DNA from: Paracoccaceae bacterium
GTDB lineage: Bacteria > Pseudomonadota > Alphaproteobacteria > Rhodobacterales > Rhodobacteraceae
DNA length: 64,000 nucleotides
NCBI GenBank assembly: GCA_029243395.1
Contig: JAQWSE010000012.1
Span: 62,001 to 126,000, forward strand
Direction: 5' to 3'
The notes beneath the pieces were generated by a model that saw nothing but the letters and a program-made list of their open reading frames with translations, was not told the DNA's origin and did not search any database. Numbering within the stretch: the stretch's first letter is position 1; each line of letters opens with the position of its first letter. The position numbers and the translations under genes were made by a program. Below are positions 45,539-53,291 of this stretch, piece after piece.

Positions 45539-46443
45539 TTTGGTGCCTGTTTAATTAAGTTAAGACGGTTTCTAACCTCACTGGGATTGAGAATAGTAGA
45601 TCCTAGATTTTGAATTATAGTCACAGCTTTCTCAACTAATGCTTTGTTAGTTGCTAAATGACCTTTTGCTAGCATCAAATTATCTTCTAACCCAACTCGA
45701 ACATTTCCTCCTGCAAGAACAGCAGCAGCTACATATGGCATTTGGTTTCGACCGAGAGAGAAAGCCGACCAGGTCCAGTCTTCTGGAGTATTATTAACCA
45801 TTGCTAAAAAGGTGTTCAGATCATTTGGAGCACCCCAAGGTATTCCCATGCATAGTTGTACTAGGGCAGGAGAATTTAGTATACCCTCTGCGACTAGTTG
45901 CTTCGCATACCATAAATGCCCAGTATCAAAAGCCTCTATTTCAGGTTTAACATTTAATTCAGAAATCATTTTTCCCATTGCCATAAGCATTCCAGGGGTG
46001 TTCGTCATAACATAATTTGCTTCTGCGAAGTTCATTGTTCCGCAATCAAGGGTACATATTTCAGGTAAGCATTCAACAATATGTGAAACACGCTCTTCCG
46101 CACTAATCATATCTGTTCCTGCAGCTAGGTTCATAGGATTAGATGTGGGGCCAAAAACCATGTCACCACCCATCCCAGCAGTAAGGTTTATTATCACATC
46201 CGTTCCAGAATCTCTTATCCTACGTGTAATTTCTTTATAATATTCTAATTTTCTGGAAGGTGCCCCTGTCTCAGGATCTCTAACGTGGCAATGGACTATA
46301 GCAGCGCCAGCTTTTGCCGCTGATATAGCGTCATTTGCTATTTCCTTTGGGGATCGTGGGACGAATTTACTTTTATTTTGAGTGCTTCCAGATCCGGTTA
46401 AGGCACATGTAATAAAAACTTCAGAATTCATAGTTAAAGGCAT
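45520..46443 (-). CDS. BKACE family dehydrocarnitine cleavage enzyme
   Basis: A 307-residue beta-keto acid cleavage enzyme (former DUF849). The zinc-site motif VHCHVRDPETG and the stretch VIINLTAGMGGD, together with EICTLDCGTMNF, FDTGHLWYAKQ and GNVRVGLEDN, are diagnostic. Members paired with L-carnitine dehydrogenase convert 3-dehydrocarnitine plus acetyl-CoA to betainyl-CoA plus acetoacetate. The start at 46443 has AGGGTG eight bases ahead. It overlaps the carnitine dehydrogenase gene and follows the AruI-like gene after only 23 bases, tying the two halves of this operon together. Confidence 0.92.
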   Translation of the reverse strand: MPLTMNSEVFITCALTGSGSTQNKSKFVPRSPKEIANDAISAAKAGAAIVHCHVRDPETGAPSRKLEYYKEITRRIRDSGTDVIINLTAGMGGDMVFGPTSNPMNLAAGTDMISAEERVSHIVECLPEICTLDCGTMNFAEANYVMTNTPGMLMAMGKMISELNVKPEIEAFDTGHLWYAKQLVAEGILNSPALVQLCMGIPWGAPNDLNTFLAMVNNTPEDWTWSAFSLGRNQMPYVAAAVLAGGNVRVGLEDNLMLAKGHLATNKALVEKAVTIIQNLGSTILNPSEVRNRLNLIKQAPKWQINK

Positions 46444-46466
46444 AGCTTTTCACCCTTCATTATTTT

Positions 46467-48101
46467 TTAGTATGTTGTTTCACGAATTTCGATAATTGCT
46501 GGCATTTCCGTCTCCAAGGCAGTGTTTACGATCTTTATTAAGTCATGTCTATTTTCAACAAGATAATACGATAAATCATAAGATTCTGCCTGAAGTTTGA
46601 AATTGGGAGGTTTTGGAGTTACCCCAACTGGGAAAATTCTCTCAATTTTCATACTGTCCTTTATCTCCTTATATCCATTATTATTCCAAACAATAAAGAT
46701 AACGGGGATATTTTCATCAGAAGCAGTCATGAGCTCGTTCGAGGTGAATTGAAAACCTCCATCACCAATGATCCCAATTACTGGAGAAATTGGTGAAGCC
46801 AATTTGGCTCCTAATGCTGAAGGAATAGCATATCCGAGCGTTCCATAACCGGTTGCAGAGTTAAACCAATGCCCAGCTTTTTTTACATTATTATATAGAT
46901 TTCCTGCATAAATGGGTTGTGTACTATCGCCAACCAAGATTGCTTCTGGAAAATGATTGATCAGCCTTAAGATTAAATCAAGAGGGTCACGAAGTTTGCT
47001 TTCAATCTCATTTAAACATTTTTCCTGTATTATTTGATTATGAACCTTTAGCTGGATTATTTCTTTAGGTACAAAGTCTCTACTCTTAATTTCCCGCAAT
47101 AGTTGGTCACAAAATTTAGTCGCTGTACTTTTGATTGTCATATTTGGTTTAACGTTTTTAGTTAATTGATCCTCACTTACATCGACCCGTATCAAATATT
47201 GTATTGGAGGAAAGCCACCATCCCCGTAAAGATCAAAGTCTGTTTTCCCAAATTCGGTGCCTATAGCTAAAACTACGTCTGCTGCCATTATCTTTTGCCT
47301 TACACAAGCTAGACTGGGGCTGGCAGGTATACATAGCGGATGGTCCCCGAGTAGACCTCTAGCGTTTATGGTGGTTATGGCTTGGGCGCCAATTATTTCT
47401 ATTAATTCGTATAGGTATTGGTTACAAGCTTTTGCCCCACCACCCAGGATCATCAGGGGCTTTTTTGCTTCATTTAATCGATCAGCAATATTTGCAATAA
47501 TGGAATGATCCAATTGGTCTTCAGATATCTCATATGCCATATTGGCATCTTCAGGATTAAAATCAGATAATAATTTTTGTATATCGGTTGGAATTTCTAT
47601 GTGGACGGGACCTGGCTTGCCGGTAAGCATCTTGGCAAAAGAGTTTTTGAGTGCGGGGATTAGCTCAGCTGATTTTGTGACTTTCAGGGAACTAATTGCT
47701 ACTTGCCTAACTAATGCGCCTTGATCGGGTAATTCATGTAATAATCCCAATTCATTTTGATCATTAGATTTTGGATTGACTGCTGAGATGACCAGCATAG
47801 GAATAGAGTCTGCTCGAGCCTGAGCCATAGCAGTCAGCACATTTGTCATCCCTGGTCCCGTGATAACAAGACACACACCAGGCTTGCCCCTTACTCTAGC
47901 ATAACCATCCGCCATAAAACCAGCACCCTGTTCATGACGAGGAGTTATATGGCGAATATTAGTCTTCGAGATTCCACGATATATCTCAATGGTATGAACA
48001 CCTGGTATGCCGAATATCGTTTCGACTCCCATTTTTTCTAAAAGGGATAGAACAGTACTTCCCACTGTTAGATTTCCATTGTCTTGATGTGCAGTGTTCA
48101 T
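46467..48101 (-). CDS. aruI: Thiamine-diphosphate decarboxylase, 5-guanidino-2-oxopentanoate decarboxylase-like (AruI)
   Basis: A 544-residue ThDP enzyme of the acetolactate synthase fold. FGIPGVHTIEIYRG and RHEQGAGFMADGYAR (catalytic glutamate) match AruI of Pseudomonas more specifically than acetolactate synthase, as does GYGTLGYAIPSALGAK. The ThDP/Mg motif is GDGGFQFTSNEL with NNNGY. AruI decarboxylates 2-ketoarginine to 4-guanidinobutanal. The AruH-like transaminase stops 7 bases upstream. An aldehyde dehydrogenase, required next, is not present in the window. Confidence 0.85.
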   Translation of the reverse strand: MNTAHQDNGNLTVGSTVLSLLEKMGVETIFGIPGVHTIEIYRGISKTNIRHITPRHEQGAGFMADGYARVRGKPGVCLVITGPGMTNVLTAMAQARADSIPMLVISAVNPKSNDQNELGLLHELPDQGALVRQVAISSLKVTKSAELIPALKNSFAKMLTGKPGPVHIEIPTDIQKLLSDFNPEDANMAYEISEDQLDHSIIANIADRLNEAKKPLMILGGGAKACNQYLYELIEIIGAQAITTINARGLLGDHPLCIPASPSLACVRQKIMAADVVLAIGTEFGKTDFDLYGDGGFPPIQYLIRVDVSEDQLTKNVKPNMTIKSTATKFCDQLLREIKSRDFVPKEIIQLKVHNQIIQEKCLNEIESKLRDPLDLILRLINHFPEAILVGDSTQPIYAGNLYNNVKKAGHWFNSATGYGTLGYAIPSALGAKLASPISPVIGIIGDGGFQFTSNELMTASDENIPVIFIVWNNNGYKEIKDSMKIERIFPVGVTPKPPNFKLQAESYDLSYYLVENRHDLIKIVNTALETEMPAIIEIRETTY

Positions 48102-48108
48102 TGGAGCA

Positions 48109-49284
48109 TTAAATTTTTTTTTGCTTTATAAATGCTTTTATTCGATGACAGGCTTCTTGGAGCAGTTTGTCTGGCACGGTCAGGCTTAGTCGAAGATAAT
48201 TTTCACCATTTTTCCCAAATGAAGAGCCAGGCATTGTTGCGACCTTTTGTTCTTCAAAAAGTGACCAGGCAAATTTATCTGCATTTGAATTTTCTTGGTT
48301 TATTTTTAATAGTATAAACATTCCAGCTTTGGGCATAAGGGGTTCTACGCAGTCGATATTAGCAAGTTCCTGGCAAATTAGTTTGGCTCTTCTTTCATAA
48401 TCAGTCTTCATTTTAATGGCGGCTTCACTTGGATTTCTAACTGCATATTCTGTCATGTCAGCTATAAAGGGTTGGTTCCCAAATAACATGGTTTCAGCAA
48501 GAGGGAGCATTTTTTCAATTACTTGTTCAGGTGCTAGTACCCAGCCAGATCTAAAACCAGGTGCAGCATGACTTTTTGATATAGATGAGACCACAATTGA
48601 TCTGTTTGCTAATCTTTCTATTTCCATAGGTGAGACAAATGATTGTTCGAAAATTAGGTCTTCATATACTTCATCTGATACTAGCCAGAGATTGTGTTCC
48701 TCACAGACATTTGCTAATTTCAGAAGTTCTTTTCTGCTCAAAACAGCGCCTGTAGGGTTATGGGGTGAATTCAATAGTAATATTTTACTATTAGGGGAAA
48801 TCTTATCACGAATATCACTCTCTTGAATTGAAAAACCAAATTCCTGATGCAAAGGGATTGGCTGTATATCTGCCCCAGAGGAGCGTATGATTCCTTCATA
48901 GGTGGCATAGTAGGGGTCTCCAACCAAGACCCCGTCGTTTTCTTCAACTAGCGTCATCATAGTTGCATAAAGAGCTGTCTGAGTACCTGGAAGGCACAAG
49001 AAATTATCAGCAGAAATATTCTTGGCAGATCGCTTGGAATATTTGCTGACAAGAGCATCTAGTAGATTACTTTCACCACGTCCATTAGAATATTTGGTTC
49101 TACCAGACAGCATTGATTCATGACATTTCTGGATCAGGATGTCTGCGGGAGGCTGGTCTGGTTCCCCAATAGTTAGTTCAATGATATCTTCATTGTGTTC
49201 TTTTAATTTTCTTGCTTCAAGGTGAAGAGCCCATTTGTCAGACCCTAGTTCCGCTATACGGTCAGTTAATTTAGAAAACTTCAT
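48109..49284 (-). CDS. aruH: Aminotransferase class I/II, arginine:pyruvate transaminase-like (AruH)
   Basis: A 391-residue fold-type I PLP aminotransferase. TIGEPDQPP, LNSPHNPTGAVLS and SDEVYEDL mark the class, and the Schiff-base lysine is in SSISKSHAAPGFRSGW. The pairing with an AruI-like decarboxylase and an upstream polar amino-acid importer supports arginine (or a similar cationic amino acid) as amino donor, giving 2-ketoarginine. Aspartate or aromatic aminotransferase specificity cannot be excluded from sequence alone. Confidence 0.82.
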   Translation of the reverse strand: MKFSKLTDRIAELGSDKWALHLEARKLKEHNEDIIELTIGEPDQPPADILIQKCHESMLSGRTKYSNGRGESNLLDALVSKYSKRSAKNISADNFLCLPGTQTALYATMMTLVEENDGVLVGDPYYATYEGIIRSSGADIQPIPLHQEFGFSIQESDIRDKISPNSKILLLNSPHNPTGAVLSRKELLKLANVCEEHNLWLVSDEVYEDLIFEQSFVSPMEIERLANRSIVVSSISKSHAAPGFRSGWVLAPEQVIEKMLPLAETMLFGNQPFIADMTEYAVRNPSEAAIKMKTDYERRAKLICQELANIDCVEPLMPKAGMFILLKINQENSNADKFAWSLFEEQKVATMPGSSFGKNGENYLRLSLTVPDKLLQEACHRIKAFIKQKKI

Positions 49285-49384
49285 GAATTTTCTTTCTATG
49301 AGTCCGAAGGCACAGGCCTATTTAATCATAGATAAGAGGATCTGCAACAGGGAACTCAAACGGGGTAGCATTTTTAAGGTGTTA

Positions 49385-51073
49385 TCAAGATTCACGGTTT
49401 CGATTAACAGTTTTCTCTAGTGATTTAATACTGCTTGCTGCCAGTAGTGTTAGTATAATATAAAGTAAAGCAGCCGTGTTAAAGGGCTCAAAAGGTAAGA
49501 AGCTTTGAGCTTGGAATTCTCGCATTCGTTGAGTTATATCTCTTACTGATAAAATGGAAACTAAGGAGGTGTCTTTAAGCATCGCTATGAATTCATTCCC
49601 CAGTGCTGGAAGTACTATGGCTATGGCTTGTGGTAAGATTATGAGCCTAGCTATATGAACTTCTCTCATTCCAAGTGTCCTTGCTGCTTCTATTTGCCCT
49701 TTTGGAATAGCTTCGATCCCAGCTCTGAAAATTTCGGCCATATAAGCCGAGTAACCTATTCCAATTGCAATAATCCCACGGGTCATCATCTGCATATCGA
49801 TGTAGCCTCCAGACGAGCTTTTTATCGCACCAGCAAGGGGTAATCCAATATATAAAATAATAACCAGCATTGGAACTCCTCTTATGGTATCAACAAAAAA
49901 GTCAGAAAAAATGGCCAGTGGGTGCATTTCTGTTAACCTGCCAATTCCTACAATCAGCAATAGAAATGAACCAAATATTATAGAGAAAATAGCTATATTT
50001 TTTTCTGTTGTTGGGAGGAAAGCAGTGGTCCATAAGGCGCTGTAATCTTTGCCTATATCTGAGGGTAGTAAAACAGCCGATATTTTTCCATTTTCAAATA
50101 ATTTTATTGCTTGATCAGCATTCTTAATAGATCGAACCTTGAACGGCTTACTTGGTTTTTGTTCCAAAAAATCTCCATATCGCACTTCATCAGTTACCCC
50201 TTGAGGTATGCCTGAGATTATACCTATTTTTCCATCTAGACTTCCAAATAAGGTTACGCTTTGGTATGGACGAGAAAAGTTAAAAATACTTAGGCAAATG
50301 AATAATAAACCCAATGTCATAAAAATTAAGGAAGCAGAGTTGCTTGGTTTTAGCTTGGTTAACAAGGCCCAAATCAATCCTAATACGCTTGCTAACAAGT
50401 AGGCAAAGAAGGCGGCTCTGAGGGTCACTGCTAGACCAAGAGAAAACCCAGCATGCGCTATCATCACAATATAAAATGCTATTAGAAAACCCAACAAACC
50501 AATAATGAAGATAATGGACTTACCAATCGATGTCTTGAGAGAGTTCTTAAAAATTAATGAAAAAACTAGGGTGCCTAAGGCGAATAAGCCATAGTACTTA
50601 AATGATGTTCGTACAAATTCAATGATGTACTTTTCAGCGGCGGGTTCAAGGACAAAGCTTTGATTCACCATAAGGACCCAGTCTGTTGTCCTGGCATCCA
50701 TTGAGTTAACAGCAACAGAGACGATATATGGGTCTAGGATAGGTAATTGAAGCAAAAATACGATTAGAATTACTTGGATTCCTAAACTTATACAGGCTAT
50801 TGAATGGCTACGTTTTTTATCATTCTTATCTATATCTAAGCGGATACTTCGATTCAATTTTAATGAAGCTATGAATCCGACTATTCCAATGGCCGAGATG
50901 ACTAAAAAAGCACTAAGCAAAAATACTGCGTTATTCTCTATGCCTAAAATTGATTTTAAGGCTTTTCCATAGTTCCTAGACGTAGCTATGAAGTAAATGA
51001 CAAATGGAAGAAAGGCCAAAAATATCAGGTTACTTACTCGGATACTTCTGATCCAATGTGCGAAAGTTAGCAT
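49385..51073 (-). CDS. Polar amino-acid ABC transporter permease with enlarged N-terminal half
   Basis: A 562-residue membrane protein. The C-terminal ~220 residues are a standard HisM/GlnP-type permease: VDTIRGVPMLV and the EAA loop EAARTLGMREVHIARLIILPQA that contacts the ATPase. The N-terminal ~340 residues contain additional helices and a periplasmic segment (about 270-345) that reads like part of a solute-binding domain (KIGIISGIPQ ... SADQAIKLFENGKISAVLLP-like). Normal PAAT permeases are 220-250 residues. It probably homodimerises. No ATPase gene of this system is in the window, so it must come from elsewhere. Confidence 0.83.
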   Translation of the reverse strand: MLTFAHWIRSIRVSNLIFLAFLPFVIYFIATSRNYGKALKSILGIENNAVFLLSAFLVISAIGIVGFIASLKLNRSIRLDIDKNDKKRSHSIACISLGIQVILIVFLLQLPILDPYIVSVAVNSMDARTTDWVLMVNQSFVLEPAAEKYIIEFVRTSFKYYGLFALGTLVFSLIFKNSLKTSIGKSIIFIIGLLGFLIAFYIVMIAHAGFSLGLAVTLRAAFFAYLLASVLGLIWALLTKLKPSNSASLIFMTLGLLFICLSIFNFSRPYQSVTLFGSLDGKIGIISGIPQGVTDEVRYGDFLEQKPSKPFKVRSIKNADQAIKLFENGKISAVLLPSDIGKDYSALWTTAFLPTTEKNIAIFSIIFGSFLLLIVGIGRLTEMHPLAIFSDFFVDTIRGVPMLVIILYIGLPLAGAIKSSSGGYIDMQMMTRGIIAIGIGYSAYMAEIFRAGIEAIPKGQIEAARTLGMREVHIARLIILPQAIAIVLPALGNEFIAMLKDTSLVSILSVRDITQRMREFQAQSFLPFEPFNTAALLYIILTLLAASSIKSLEKTVNRNRES

Positions 51074-51154
51074 GAAAACAGATGGTATATAGTGCTGCCA
51101 ATATTTTTATTGGTTGACAGCACTAAACTCAATTTAATTATATATTATCAAATA

Positions 51155-51898
51155 CTATTTGGGCCACCACTTTAGAACGAGCTTGGCTAGTGTACCATCA
51201 GCTTTTATGGCTGCTAGACCTTCATTAAATGCATCCTGTAGACTATCACCTTCTTGGAAAACTAGCCCTAGTGGATCAGAAGAAAGTCCTGTGATGCCAA
51301 CGGTGAGCTCTCCAGCAAATTCTTGTTCGTAGGCGGCCGCAGAAGTGCTATCAATGATCACACCATCCACGTCACCATTTTGTAAGGCTAGAACTGCAGG
51401 TGGAAAATCATCAAACAATTTAAGATTATCTCTGCCTACCAATTTTTCACCTAGCTCGGCGTTCGTTGTCCCTTTTTGTGACGCTAAACTTAAGCTTCCG
51501 GATTTATAATCATCAATAGAGGAGCCTTTATTCTCAACCCGCATAAGAATTCCTTGCTGAACAATAATATAGGGCTCAGAGAAATCGACGATCTCATCTC
51601 GCTTATCAGTAATTGTGACGCCTGACACTACCATGTCAAACTGTTTATTGGCTAGTGCAGCGAAAATCCCATCCCATGCAGTTGTAACCCAATTTGGTTT
51701 ACAATTAATTTTCTTGCAAATTTCATCAACGACATCTACGTCAAATCCTACCACTTCGCCAGTAGTGGCATCAATAGACTCGTGTGGTGGATAAGTTGTA
51801 TCTGATCCTATATCTAAAACCCGACCTCCAAGATCTGCAGAAAAACTTGGTGTGGCCAAGACAAGTGCCAAAAGTAATTTTGGTAATAGCTTAAACAT
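51155..51898 (-). CDS. Polar amino-acid ABC transporter substrate-binding protein
   Basis: About 247 residues from ATG 51898, which has AAGGGGG five bases ahead and opens a clean signal peptide (KLLPKLLLALVLATPSFSA); the frame is open to 51928 but that lacks a signal start. The mature protein is an SBP_bac_3 domain: VLDIGSDTTYPPHESID, GFDVDVVDEICKKIN and GVTITDKRDEIVDFSEPY. Family members bind arginine, lysine, histidine, glutamine or betaine-like amino acids. It is the first gene of the arginine/carnitine operon, 81 bases before the permease. Confidence 0.88.
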   Translation of the reverse strand: MFKLLPKLLLALVLATPSFSADLGGRVLDIGSDTTYPPHESIDATTGEVVGFDVDVVDEICKKINCKPNWVTTAWDGIFAALANKQFDMVVSGVTITDKRDEIVDFSEPYIIVQQGILMRVENKGSSIDDYKSGSLSLASQKGTTNAELGEKLVGRDNLKLFDDFPPAVLALQNGDVDGVIIDSTSAAAYEQEFAGELTVGITGLSSDPLGLVFQEGDSLQDAFNEGLAAIKADGTLAKLVLKWWPK

Positions 51899-51966
51899 GT
51901 TAACCCCCTTAAACTCTGTTGTACACATTTTTTGCGAAAGACATATTTTTTATGCCTAAGGAGCTG

Positions 51967-51994
51967 ATGTTAGACCAATGACAGGTATGGTCAA
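51967..51994 (-). promoter_or_regulatory. Candidate promoter of the arginine/carnitine operon
   Basis: On the minus strand TTGACC (51989-51994) and TAACAT (51967-51972) are spaced 16 bases apart, matching 5 and 4 of 6 consensus positions. The start codon of the binding-protein gene lies about 70 bases downstream. The -35 box overlaps TGACAG-GTATG-GTCA (51979-51993), a possible regulator site. Confidence 0.4.
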
Positions 51995-52049
51995 CCCTGA
52001 ATTCTTGGTTTTGAGAATTTTGTTTTAGTATCATTATTTTTGCTCTCTT

Positions 52050-52065
52050 TGACAGGTTGCTGTCA
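52050..52065. promoter_or_regulatory. Palindromic candidate operator TGACAG-GTTG-CTGTCA
   Basis: A perfect inverted repeat with six-base arms and a four-base spacer, typical of a GntR- or TetR-type operator. Its first eight bases TGACAGGT recur at 51979-51986 over the -35 box of the minus-strand operon. Function is inference. Confidence 0.4.
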
Positions 52066-52248
52066 GCTTTATGGTTTATTATCGCATCACGGTGGCGAAG
52101 CAGCTCGATTGTCAATTGGAAAAAAATAAATAAAATAATGATACTATACTTCAGATTGAGAGGTCATGCCTATATGAATTAGGCTAAAATATTGTTCAAA
52201 TATAAAAAACACCTTGAATTTTATTTTTACAAATTGTTTAGTCTCGGC

Positions 52249-52266
52249 AGCGTAAACTCGTACGCT
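52249..52266. promoter_or_regulatory. Inverted repeat AGCGTA-AACTCG-TACGCT upstream of the inositol binding-protein gene
   Basis: Perfect six-base arms with a six-base spacer, followed by TTTTTG and then TATAGT. It lies about 63 bases before the start codon, where a repressor of an inositol operon would bind. No regulator gene is in the window, so the assignment is inference. Confidence 0.35.
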
Positions 52267-52328
52267 TTTTGTATAGTGATATTATGTTTTAGTTTATTAC
52301 TTATAATTTTCTACTTAGGGAGATGAAA

Positions 52329-53234
52329 ATGAAAAAAATAATTATAGCCGCTACAGCACTTGTTGCCTTGGCGGGTTTTGCATCTGCAGAACGATACGTT
52401 ATGGTAACACACGGGGAAGGTAAAGACCCTTTCTGGCCAGTTGTTCAAAAAGGTGGTGAAGATGCTGCCAGAGCAATCGGTGCAGATTTCGAATATATCT
52501 TCACCCCATCTGGTGATATGGCTGATATGGCAAAATCCATAGCAGCGGCAGCTGCAACCCAACCCGATGGTTTGGTAGTTTCTTTACCAGATCCAGATGC
52601 CTTGGGACAAGCCATTAAAGATGCTGTAGCTGCTGGCATTCCACTTATTACCATGAATTCAGGGCTCGAGTCTTCAGCGTCTCTTGGAGCCCTTATGCAC
52701 GTAGGACAGCCAGAATTTCTTGCTGGTCAAAAGGCAGGGGAGCGAGCGAAAGCAGAGGGAGCTACTAAAGGGATTTGCTTTATCCAAGAGGCTTATAATA
52801 CTGCTTTGACTGACAGATGTGGTGGTTATGGTGAAGCCATTCCAACAACCAATTTTGATAGCTCAAACGATCCTGCTACTATCCCAACACGAGCAGCAGC
52901 AGGACTTCAAGCTAATCCTGATGTTGATGCCGTTCTATCTGTTGGACCACACGTTTGTGTTGGTGTTCAGCAAGCAATTGATGAGCTTGGGGTGAGTGTT
53001 CACCACTCTTGCTTTGACCTTAGTCCACCAGTGATGGATTTGATCAATTCTGGAAAAGTACAATATACAATTGATCAGCAACAGCGTCTTCAGGGCTATA
53101 TGCCAATTATAGTTTTGCATCTACATAATACTGGTGCAGGCCTTTTACCAGGTGCAAATATACCATCTGGACCAGGCTTTGTTGATAAAAGTAATGCATC
53201 TTCGGTTGCCTCCTTGGCTGGCGTAGATCGTTAA
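52329..53234 (+). CDS. Sugar (probably myo-inositol) ABC transporter substrate-binding protein
   Basis: About 301 residues from ATG 52329, which has AGGGAG six bases ahead; ATG 52323 is an alternative. The signal peptide KKIIIAATALVALAGFASA is followed by a Peripla_BP_4 type domain: VTHGEGKDPFWPVVQKGGED, then a second lobe with DAVLSVGPHVCVGVQQAI and IDQQQRLQGY. The family takes up ribose, inositol and other cyclic polyols or sugars. Location directly before the inositol permease and the iol genes makes myo-inositol the likely ligand. An intrinsic terminator immediately follows. Confidence 0.85.
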   Translation: MKKIIIAATALVALAGFASAERYVMVTHGEGKDPFWPVVQKGGEDAARAIGADFEYIFTPSGDMADMAKSIAAAAATQPDGLVVSLPDPDALGQAIKDAVAAGIPLITMNSGLESSASLGALMHVGQPEFLAGQKAGERAKAEGATKGICFIQEAYNTALTDRCGGYGEAIPTTNFDSSNDPATIPTRAAAGLQANPDVDAVLSVGPHVCVGVQQAIDELGVSVHHSCFDLSPPVMDLINSGKVQYTIDQQQRLQGYMPIIVLHLHNTGAGLLPGANIPSGPGFVDKSNASSVASLAGVDR

Positions 53235-53252
53235 TATTTAACAGTTTAAGAG

Positions 53253-53279
53253 TGGGTGGCAAGGCCACCCATTTTTTTT
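53253..53279 (+). terminator. Intrinsic terminator between the inositol binding-protein and permease genes
   Basis: An 8-bp GC-rich stem (TGGGTGGC at 53253-53260 pairing with GCCACCCA at 53264-53271), a three-base loop and eight T residues (53272-53279). It sits 19 bases after the binding-protein stop and 13 before the permease ATG, so it should act as a partial terminator that favours the binding protein. Confidence 0.9.
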
Positions 53280-53291
53280 AAAAGCATCGCC

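Larger units (their letters stand above)
51899..52328. other. 430-base divergent regulatory region between the amino-acid and inositol import operons
   Basis: No credible gene is present. The left part holds a promoter for the minus-strand operon and two TGACAGGT-containing symmetric elements. The right part, close to the inositol binding-protein gene, holds an AGCGTA-N6-TACGCT inverted repeat and AT-rich -10-like hexamers (TATAGT 52272, TATTAT 52280). Confidence 0.6.

Noticed and set aside
46467-48101. Acetolactate synthase large subunit
   Set aside because: The fold is shared, but the FGIPGVHTIEIYRG start and the neighbouring AruH-like transaminase point to 2-ketoarginine decarboxylase, and no small subunit gene is adjacent.
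52110-52115. Minus-strand TTGACA at 52110-52115 as a promoter of the amino-acid operon
   Set aside because: No -10 hexamer lies at acceptable spacing; the nearest GATAAT is 26 bases away.
53256-53291. GTG start for the inositol permease at 53256
   Set aside because: The codons lie within an intrinsic terminator hairpin and its T-run; ATG 53292 gives a normal N-terminus.
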